A stretch of DNA of 64,000 bases from Panonychus citri (Eukaryota; Arthropoda; Arachnida; Trombidiformes; Tetranychidae). The stretch spans positions 2,542,001 through 2,606,000 of the forward strand of contig NW_026515545.1 of assembly GCF_014898815.1 (NCBI RefSeq), written 5' to 3'. A program made the position numbers and the translations under genes. A model generated the notes under the pieces. The model did not search any database. It was not told the DNA's origin and was given only the letters and a program-made list of their open reading frames with translations. Shown here piece by piece: positions 53,639 to 62,469 of the stretch. How positions within the stretch are numbered: the first letter of the stretch is position 1; each line of letters begins with the position of its first letter.

Positions 53639-54197
53639 TGTGTATATTTAAAGGTTGACGGTTTGATTGGCAAAAGATTGTTTTTCCGAGTGTAATGTTG
53701 TGACAATACAAAACATCCTCATCCTCCTTTTCATCATACCTTCTCCTCTTACATCTCTCTCTCTCTCTCTCTCTCTCCCTCCCTCTTTCTGTCTCATCAT
53801 GTCTCTTGTTCGTGCTGTGAAATTCATTGTACTTTATGACGGAAATTACCTGGTTACTTTATCCTCGCACACACACAGACAGAGTTTTGTTGAACGTTTA
53901 AGATAACATGAGTTTTAAGCTTCTTAAGCCACTAGGAAGTAAAGAAGAAAAAGACAAGAGTAGATGATAATGATGAAGATGATGATAAACAGACAGATTA
54001 AAACACTTCTAAAAACTAGGGATTAGATTGACAACTCTACAGTAATAAGGTACAGTTAGTGGAAGAAAAAAAAAGATTGTGGTGTAGTGTTAATTTAGTG
54101 AAACCTAATAATCAAGTTTACCTTATAATCCGTTTTCTTTTCTAAGAGTTTACTTGTCATTCAAAGTGTTTTATCTTGAGACGCCTACTGATGTCTT

Positions 54198-54200
<3 letters not shown>

Positions 54201-54277
<77 letters not shown>
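54201..54277 (+). repeat. (CT)n microsatellite, longest in the window
   Basis: Pure dinucleotide tract of about 77 nt. Confidence 0.95.
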
Positions 54278-54279
<2 letters not shown>

Positions 54280-57200
54280 TTGTAAGTTTGACACTAGACA
54301 GAAAAGACAATCCGAAAAAGACAAGAGTTATCAGTTCCACAGGAGAGATTGTTACAAGAGATTTGTGATTCTCTTGATTCAAGGATGAGGATGGATTAGA
54401 AGTGAATTTGAAACAAGAATCAAGATAAAGACACCAATCTAAGTTACAAAGAAAATCCATCATGTTTTCATCTTACCTTTTCCATGTTTGAGAGAAGAAG
54501 AAAATGTCAACAATACACAAAATAATTAAGGTTAATTAAGTTTAGATTCATTATGATTCTTTCATGATATTGTTCATTTCATGTTCACCTATGTTATTAT
54601 CATTGTTGTTGTTGTTGTTGATTCCATCATGATGATAATCGTTACTTTAATTTATTCTTGTTTCTTCCTGATAATTGACCTTGACTACTTTTCATGATTA
54701 GATTGATTTTGTTTTACTTTCTCTTGATCGTTTTTGTAAATATTGATGCTAATCATCATCATTAAGTTATTTTCAATTATGATTGATTATCCAAACATAA
54801 TTTCTTGTGATTAGTTATCTTCCTTTAATCATCAACTATTATAATTCAGATTTACTCTCATTCTCTCTATACACCAGTTCGAAATCTTGTAATCTAAATG
54901 ATGGATCGATTTAATTGTTCCAATGATTTAACATGATTAGGATAACTTTCTCTCTCTCTCTCACTCACTCTCATAAATTATTCTCTATGATGGATTATTG
55001 TTCTAATTCTAATTTAGTTGATGTTTATTATTGTTGTCTAATTTGTCCCACTCAGATTTTTCCTTTCATCTCCTAATCCGTCTTTCCTTAATCCAATGAT
55101 TAGTAAATTATGGCTTAAAATTGATTCAATTTTTGGATTGTATTACAATTTGAATTGAATTACCATTTGATAATCTATTTTATTTATAACAGTTAAATGT
55201 CGTTGGGTAAAAATGTTTCACAATGAACATGACAAGAATGATGAATGATGTTTACACATGAAGATGAAAATTTGATGCTAATGATGACGAAAAGATGATG
55301 ATAAACAAAGTGTTAAATACCTTTAAGAATCATAAAGAGGGATGAGAGAGAAATCGTGAAAAAAAGTGTCGCTTAAATGAGTCGATCATTTAAAAAGATA
55401 ACAGGTAATAATTGTAAAAGAAAAAGAAATTGATGATGTTGTGATGATGGCGAAATGTTGACCACATCCATCTTAATTTCTCTCTCTCTTTCTCTTTTGA
55501 CCAGTTCTCTTGTTTTCTTCTCTTGTCAAACTAACTTATCATCTTTTTCTCTTCATCATCATCATCTTAACTTCTATACACATTGAACAACAATGATGTT
55601 CACACCAGGAAAGTGATAGATTCATTGTTTTTTCCAGGTAACCCTTAGCTTTCTGATGATCCATTTTAACTCATACGTTTACTTTTAAAAAATTGATTGT
55701 CATGAGTATGAAAAAGTGGAAGCAAAAACTTGATGGTTTCAGTTGCGAAACTGTTTTCTTGATGATATTGATGATAATGGTGATGGAAGTTGTTGCAGTT
55801 TAACAGATTATTGATTGTTGACTGTAGATAGTCTCATCCATCAAGATTAGAATTTGAAATCGATCAATGTCCTCGGTCAAACAGATTCTAATGGTTTGTC
55901 TCTCTCATGAGGCGAACTTTTTTTTTCTCTTCATCTTCTTTTCTCTTCTACTTATCTTCTAATTTTCGTTTTCTTTTCTTTTTCTCTCTCTCTCTCTCTT
56001 TCTCCTACAGGCATAAGAGAATCTCCATCTCCATCCTCATCTTTATCATCATCTTGATCATCTTCTTCTTTTATATTCAATTGGATGCAAATGATCAACA
56101 CCATTCGAAACGTTTTTCTCCTTCTTTGTTGATGATCAGCACTCACATTCTGATTGTGTTAATTGTGTTGATTTGGTTTGCTGATATTTTGTAACTTAAT
56201 TGTTGTTGTAAATCATTTTGGAAAGTGTTTAATGTGCTAAGCTGATTATTTGATTTGTTTTCGTTGATTGATTCTTATTAGATAATAATAATAAGGTGAT
56301 TTAGAATTGACAATATTAATGATACATTATAATGAATTGTTAAGTTAATGATATATTGAAATCAATTGATTTTCATCATTAGCTAACAATCAATCAAATG
56401 TATTTAGTTTTTTTGCCGCTGCTTTGGTATAAAAGTTAATCACAAAATTGAATATCATTCAATTTATTCAATTTATGAAATCTATTAATTCAATTGTAAT
56501 TTCTGTTAATCTAATGATAATAATAATATAAGATTGTGTTTCTAAAATAATTAAGGGAAATTAAAGTTAATCAGCTTTTAACAATGATTATTATCATTAC
56601 GATTTTGATTTAATAATAGTTAATTAAATTTCATTTTAAAATCTGATTGATTTGAGGGGGGAAAATGAATCAAATTAAATTTCAACTACTGATTAACCAG
56701 GGAAATTAAGATGAAAATTGAAAAGATGATTATAATCATCATCATCATTGAAGATTAATCCTTAATCATCAATTGTCAAGATTATCACTTTCCAAGAGAT
56801 TAACTATTTTTTTTTCAATCAAAACGATATCAACAAGGATTAATGTCAATCATAATTGTTACCTGGCAGTTAAATCATTTAATTAATAATCAATTGTTTG
56901 CCAATGATAATCATCAACTAAATTGTTCAATATTTTAAATCGTACGATTTTTTTTTCAAGGCTTATTAATTGTTAATCTAATTTGTGTCGTTAAATTGAT
57001 TTGTTATTTGTTGATTTAATTAACTTGTTAAGACAAGGATTTACCAAGTTAATTGAATTAATAGTTACAATTAAAAGCATTTTTCAAGGTAATTAAATTG
57101 TTACGGATTGAGAAGCAAAAGTAACAAGTTTAATTGTGAACCGAACGATTAAACGAATGATTAATTTATACAAATTAATTTAAATTGTTAATTGTTTTTC

Positions 57201-58298
57201 TGGTGTAACTGATTACCTGGTGAATTGAAGGTTAACTGAATTAAGGGTTTTGTTTCAGGTGAAGTTGATAAATATTTATGGAGAGATGAAGATGAAGATT
57301 AGGATGAGGATGAAGATGAGGATAAAAATGAAGTGGAAGATGATTAGGATGATGATGATGATGAAAAAATCAGCGGGAAGTTGTCAAAAAACGTGTTAAC
57401 GTGTCAATATGATGAAAGGAAATAAGGTTGAGCATTTAACATGTTTAATTGTTGTTTATTTTATCAATCAACTTGTGCAATTAAAGCTGTTGATTGTTGA
57501 TTAGAACCGCAATCAAATAATAACAAAGGTAAATTATCACAGGTAAAAGTTAACTTTACTTAGGACAAAATTTAACCTTCTCATCACTTGTAGTAATTAG
57601 TTAAATACAGAATAATAATAATATTAATAGAAATACAAATTGATTGAAATTCAATTTTTTTACGTTAATTTTGATTCATTAATTTTTTCAATTTTCATTC
57701 ATCATTTTGACAAGAAAATTTTTCCATTTTTTTTTATCGCTCAGAAAATAAAAACATGATAAATGTAATTAACATGATGATATAATGATAGTTAACTGAA
57801 TAATAATCAAACTGTCAACATAATTGTGTTGAAATTACAATTAAAGTTTGATAGGTAAGTAAACAAAAGGTAAGTACTTTTTAACACCTTAGCACCTTTA
57901 AAATGTTCAGGTAACCAAATGAAAGATGAAGGCGTTGGATGATGAAAATAATAATAAGGATGATAATGTTTTCATGATGATGAAAATGATGAGTAAATCA
58001 AATAAAAAATGATGAAGGTGATTTATCTGACAAGAAGGATGAACCTGAATCACACCTTGTTACTAAATGTGAAGTGCTGATGATGATGATGATGATGATT
58101 GAATAATAACAAATGAGAAAAGTAAAACATGTTATAATCATTTTCATGGTAAATCAATTTACTCATTTGTTAAAGGTAAAATTAATGAGTAAATTAAAAA
58201 AATTCAAGGAAATTGATGAAGATGAAGTATGAATGATAAATTTATTATCATCTTAACTGCATCATATTAACCATGTTCATCTTGAACATCATTATCTT

Positions 58299-58323
58299 CA
58301 TCATCATCATCATCATCATCATC
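58299..58323 (+). repeat. (ATC)n microsatellite
   Basis: Trinucleotide tract. Confidence 0.9.
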
Positions 58324-59082
58324 TTATTAGCTAATTTTTAATCTAATTGACTGAATAACCATTCAATTTTTATGAAAAGGATGAAGATGATGATAAAATG
58401 ATGACCACCCACTGGTCGAAAGCATCTTCAGTATCCTTCATCGTTAGATAATCAATTGATCATCATCATCATCATCATCATCTCGGTGTGATTTATCATC
58501 ATGTAAATATGACTTGTGAACTTTTCATTTCACTTTTAACTAATCAACTATTAAATTTATAGTCTCAAGTTTTCAGGTAAAATCAACAGATTATAAATTG
58601 TGATGAAGATTAAATAATCATCAACCATTGACCATTACCATTGGATGATGATAAATGTAATTTAACTTTTCTCGTTTTAATCAAATTAAAAGGTTAACTA
58701 ATAATAATGAAAAATTTGCTAACAATTTACTTGGTAATTGAAGATATTAACACTGCGTGATTAAAGTAATGATCATCATGCTACCAACATGATGCTAGTA
58801 AATAAATAATCTGACAAGTGACATTTTGCTTCTGTATAATAAAGATAAGCAAGATGATGATGATGATGATGATGATAATGATAATGATAGTGATGATATT
58901 GCATGATCAGAGAAGATAAAAAAGATGAAATTGAAAAAAAAGTATCGAAAGTCATCCTTGATGTTTTTCTCAGGTTAAAGGTCATTGGTTATTTAATGTC
59001 ACAGTGAAGATGATAATGATGATAATAATGATGAAGATAATGATAATGATGATAAAGCATATGTTGATGACAAGTAAGATAC

Positions 59083-59084
<2 letters not shown>

Positions 59085-59123
<39 letters not shown>
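59085..59123 (+). repeat. (AG)n microsatellite
   Basis: Pure dinucleotide tract of about 39 nt. Confidence 0.95.
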
Positions 59124-59126
<3 letters not shown>

Positions 59127-59661
59127 ATGGAGGCAAGATGTCAAAAAAGGAGGAGGAAGATTGAAAAAAAGATGAAGATGAAATGGAGACAAAAAAGTGC
59201 AGTAAATGATGATGATGATAATGATGATAATATATAAACACAGTTTGCATCAATGGATAATAGTTATCTTCATCATCTCCATCATCTTTATCATTCCCTT
59301 GTTATTGTTATCAATTTATTTTCCTTTTCATTTCCTTTTCCACTTTTCTATTGCTTCTGTTATCCAGTGTACTTTTTTTAATGATATTATCCATCAACTT
59401 GATCCAATTTATATGTAATAACTTATTCTCTTGTTATTAATATACTTGATACCCACAAATCAATTGAATTTCCTCTTATTATACATTTATTGTTATAAAT
59501 ACCAAGATGATATTCGAGGCTTTATTGTTTGGTAACTGTTATTGTGGTTACAGGGTGACAATTCAATTTTAATCACCAACCATTATTTAAAACGGTGACT
59601 TTTCCCGCGTCATTGTTATCAATTAGATCAGTTTTCCTTTCAATTTGATTCAGTTTTCTAA

Positions 59662-60063
59662 ATCACATTATTAAATATAATCATTAAGGAGTTTTGCCAC
59701 AATGAGTGTCTCAATAGAATAGCTAATTACCGTAAATTGGAAACAAGCCTGACTACTTTTGACGATGAAACATCAATTCTTGAATCAGAAGTAGAACAAT
59801 TAACTGATTTTCTCAATGAACTTTGTCCTGCCCTGGGTGATGTACAAACACTGGAAAGTGATGTTGAACAATGTAACAAAGCTTTGGACGATATTAAAAT
59901 AACATTAGAAAGCAATTGTGCACTAATTATATTGAAAAGTGAACAGTTGATTGCTGAATTTGATGAATTCGATGATGATAACAATGATGATAAACTTCTT
60001 AAAATGGTTGCTGAATTGATTGCCAAAGAGTCGAGCGAAATTGATAAATTACAGAAACGTTAA
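59662..60063 (+). pseudogene. Coiled-coil reading frame without start codon, possible Nup62-like fragment
   Basis: Open frame of 133 codons ending in TAA at 60061-60063. The well-composed part starts near 59722 (ANYRKLETSLTTFDDETS). It is acidic and heptad-patterned: ESEVEQLTDFLNELCPAL, SDVEQCNKALDDIK, and a C-terminal helix KMVAELIAKESSEIDKL. The first in-frame ATG is only at 60003. A well-placed ATG at 59702 is in another frame and stops after six codons. Either this is the last exon of a spliced gene (acceptor CAATAGAATAG| at 59721) or a broken copy. The spacing of the coil and the L-x-P break resemble the C-terminal coiled coil of Nup62. This is a weak, by-eye match. No FG-repeat region is nearby. 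An E2F-type TTTCCCGC lies at 59601-59608. Confidence 0.4.
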
Positions 60064-60121
60064 TCTACCAATCATCATCATCATAAAAATGAATAAATAA
60101 AATAATTAAGTGAATACTTAC

Positions 60122-60202
60122 CATCAAAGATGCCCTAATTTGGCGAGATAAACTAAAAACTTCAGCATCCTTTTGGACTGACAATATAAGCCGATTGGTC
60201 AT
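60122..60202 (-). CDS. Isolated first-exon-like segment, 27 codons, unknown
   Basis: The ATG at 60202 opens MTNRLILSVQKDAEVFSLSRQ... and ends exactly at a consensus donor (ATG|GTAAGT) in phase 0. I find no matching second exon to the left, where an intron would have to run antisense through the coiled-coil frame. The retroelement LTR begins about 120 bp upstream of this ATG. Confidence 0.3.
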
Positions 60203-60324
60203 TTCAATGGAAAAACGAAACAAAACGAATAAAACAGATTCCAAACGAATATGGAAGAATACAAAAAAAAGAGTAACAATCTAATCTAGAATGTCGCGAA
60301 CTTAAAGTGACCTTATCAATAAAA

Positions 60325-60656
60325 TGTGTAACAAAAAATGTCAATCAGACTGCGACCGATCAATACTGACCTTGATCGCAGTCTGATATTTATGATTGTT
60401 ATTATCAACTATCGTGATAACATGCAAGATAATGAAATGATGATAATGATATTTTAAATATTAATTGAAACTATTGATTTACGATTATTAGAAAGTTCTA
60501 GAAGGTGATCAAGATCTTCTGATCATGATCACCTTCGTCACCTATTGTATTAATGTAATACATTGTATCAATAAAAACACACTCTCCCTGAACAGTTAAA
60601 GAAAAAAGGATTAAAGTTTTAATATTCATTCAACATTTTTGAAATTATTGCTTTCA
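60325..60656 (+). repeat. 5' LTR (borders approximate)
   Basis: The right border is set by CA at 60655-60656, two bases before the primer-binding site. The left border is a guess among TG starts at 60325, 60327 and 60339. AATAAA at 60570-60575 is a plausible poly(A) signal. It contains two hairpins: 60344-60387 (12-bp stem) and 60501-60536 (11-bp stem). Confidence 0.6.
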
Positions 60657-60658
60657 AT

Positions 60659-60676
60659 TGGCGAGGTTACCAGGAT
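60659..60676 (+). other. Primer-binding site
   Basis: TGGCGAGGTTACCAGGAT begins with TGG, the complement of a tRNA CCA end, and sits two bases after the LTR. I cannot name the tRNA. Confidence 0.6.
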
Positions 60677-60734
60677 AGTGAATTATCCTAGTATTATTGA
60701 TAGCTCAATAAGTTTCCTGTGAATTTGATTCGAA

Positions 60735-61375
60735 ATGGAAATGGAATTCGGTAAGTTATCGACAACACTCCTCTAACAGCTTACAGAGCAAGTTGGGAGT
60801 GAAGTCGAATCATTTTATTCGTTTATTTCTCCTCTGCATGTTTTTACTTTAATTTCCTTTCTAATTGTTAATTTTCAAACCTGAATAACTCAGATCCCCA
60901 ATCTTATTGTCCAAAAGGATTAACCAAGAACCAAAAGAGAAAGTTCAATTATAAATCATATCGAAATGATAAGAATAGAAGCCAACAAGCATTGAAGCAT
61001 TTAAGACAATTAGAAAAGCGGATAAGAGAGGTTTTTCTATCGGCAGTAAAAACAAGAAATCTTCACGAAAAAGAGAAAGGCAATTCATCAAGATTAGAAC
61101 AATCTCAATCATTATTCGCAGAGGCAGATAAACGAGCTGCAATTTTCCTCAGGGCATCTAACAAATATCAACAACAACATCATAAACGGCCATTCCCTGT
61201 TATACAAAATAAATCACCAAGAGAAATTGCTGAGTACATAACTTATTCAATCAACTCTCTTTACCTTTCGGACCCAATTAAACCTGAATTAAACAAAGCA
61301 ACAATTAATCATTCGCAACCACATCCGTTTAAGGTAATTAAAGGTACACGATTGGAAAAACTAAAATTAAAATAA
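60735..61375 (+). CDS. Retroelement ORF1, spliced, 165 aa, unknown
   Basis: Exon 1 is 60735-60750 (MEMEF plus one base). The intron is 60751-60893, with donor GTAAGT and acceptor CTCAG. Exon 2 is 60894-61375. The joined frame is exactly 166 codons including the stop. The product is very basic and helical: PKGLTKNQKRKFNYKSYRND near the N-terminus, LRQLEKRIREVFLSAVKTRN, and a C-terminus ending KGTRLEKLKLK. I recognise no family. It may be an accessory or nucleic-acid-binding protein. Its place, between the primer-binding site and gag, is unusual for Ty3/Gypsy. Confidence 0.6.
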
Positions 61376-61385
61376 ATTGTAACAA

Positions 61386-61562
61386 ATGAATAAAAATGAT
61401 CAGAGTGATAAAAAACCCTGTATTCAAATAAGTTGGAAAAATTGTACACCCAAAAGAATTACTATTGAGCTAATCGATAAACCAAAAGAAGATACTAATA
61501 ACTTAAATTGTTTTGAATCCATTATTCCTGAATTCGAAGAAGCTATCCTTGACTTACATTAA
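61386..61562 (+). CDS. Retroelement ORF2, 58 aa, unknown
   Basis: Starts 10 bases after ORF1 and ends 7 bases before the gag ATG. Begins MNKNDQSDKKPCIQISWKN and ends FEEAILDLH, with a basic first half and an acidic second half. The tight spacing suggests it belongs to the element's coding plan, but it is short and unrecognised. Confidence 0.4.
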   Translation: MNKNDQSDKKPCIQISWKNCTPKRITIELIDKPKEDTNNLNCFESIIPEFEEAILDLH

Positions 61563-61569
61563 GCATAAA

Positions 61570-62469
61570 ATGGAAGGTGATAAAGTGGAAATCAAAGAGA
61601 CAAAAGGTAAGAAAACAACTGGTTCAATAGTTGCTTCAATACCCGTTGCCAATTTGAATAATATCAACGCGTTGAGCTACGATTACGGTGAAGATTTAGT
61701 TGATTGGTTTGAAAATTATGAATTTGAATCAGATGCTGCCGGCTGGGATGATGAGACTAAATTAACACGATTACCAATGTATTTGCAAGGAACAGCAAGA
61801 AGTTGGTATGCTTGTTATGCATCTCCTAGTGTGAAATCGAGACCAAAAGATTATCTTACATTAAAGAAGATGATGGTTAGAGATTTATGCAGATCAGATT
61901 ATCGAACTATGTTAGAACAGAAGATATTTGATTATCGTCAAGAGGCTGATCAACCCGTTGCAAATTATATTCTCAAAATGAAAGATTTATGTAGAAGATA
62001 TGAATCTGAGATGAATGAGAAGAAAAATATAAGAATTGCGATAAGGGGAATGTGGCCAGCGATATCACAACATTTAGACCAATTCGAAATGGAAACAGTT
62101 TCAGATTTACTAAGACGAGCTAATGTGGCTGAAAATACATATAAACGAAATCAGATTGTAAGTAATGAAAGGCAACAATTGGGGTGGCAACAAGGATTTA
62201 ATGATTTAAAGAAACAAGTTGAGTTAATTGGTGATAAATTATCTTCGGTAGTTAACTTATTGCCAAAAGGTACATCAAACTCATCGGATCGAAAAAGTAT
62301 AATTTGTCATTATTGCAATAAACCTGGTCATAAAAAATACCAATGTTTATCCAGAAAAGAGATGAAGAAAAGAAGAGAAAAGAAAATGAAACAAATTACC
62401 CTTCAACGTCTGGTTATAAAAATCCTAATAATAACTGGTCACGACCCAAGGTTGTCTCGATGGTTCTGA
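61570..62469 (+). CDS. gag: Gag polyprotein of the Ty3/Gypsy element
   Basis: Structural protein that packages the element RNA. 299 codons from the ATG at 61570 (MEGDKVEIKETKGKK). The capsid-type retrotransposon gag domain spans about residues 40-200 (LPMYLQGTARSWYACY, DYRQEADQPVANYILKMKDL). A CCHC zinc knuckle, C-X2-C-X4-H-X4-C, lies at 246-259 (CHYCNKPGHKKYQC). After the knuckle, the annotated frame turns unlike gag (RLVIKILIITGHD), while the -1 frame there reads YPSTSGYKNPNNNWSRPK straight into pol. The natural product may therefore change frame before 62469. Confidence 0.85.
   Translation: MEGDKVEIKETKGKKTTGSIVASIPVANLNNINALSYDYGEDLVDWFENYEFESDAAGWDDETKLTRLPMYLQGTARSWYACYASPSVKSRPKDYLTLKKMMVRDLCRSDYRTMLEQKIFDYRQEADQPVANYILKMKDLCRRYESEMNEKKNIRIAIRGMWPAISQHLDQFEMETVSDLLRRANVAENTYKRNQIVSNERQQLGWQQGFNDLKKQVELIGDKLSSVVNLLPKGTSNSSDRKSIICHYCNKPGHKKYQCLSRKEMKKRREKKMKQITLQRLVIKILIITGHDPRLSRWF

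Larger units (their letters stand above)
53720..59595. other. Gene-poor AT-rich region, part 5
   Basis: No supported gene. It contains the longest microsatellite of the window (54201-54277) and many ATC/GAT tracts (for example 58299-58323 and about 58856-58877). At 57260 a TTTCAG acceptor precedes a short frame ending in an acidic GAAGAT run, which I do not trust. Confidence 0.55.

Noticed and set aside
54185..54463. Frames over the long CT tract
   Set aside because: Low-complexity translation of a dinucleotide repeat.
57260..57302. TTTCAG followed by a short frame EVDKYLWRDEDED and stop
   Set aside because: The acidic end comes from a GAAGAT repeat and no upstream exon fits.
19675..58580. 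CAGGTA motifs (Zelda/ZEB type) across the desert
   Set aside because: About twenty copies by eye is close to what base composition predicts for a hexamer on two strands.
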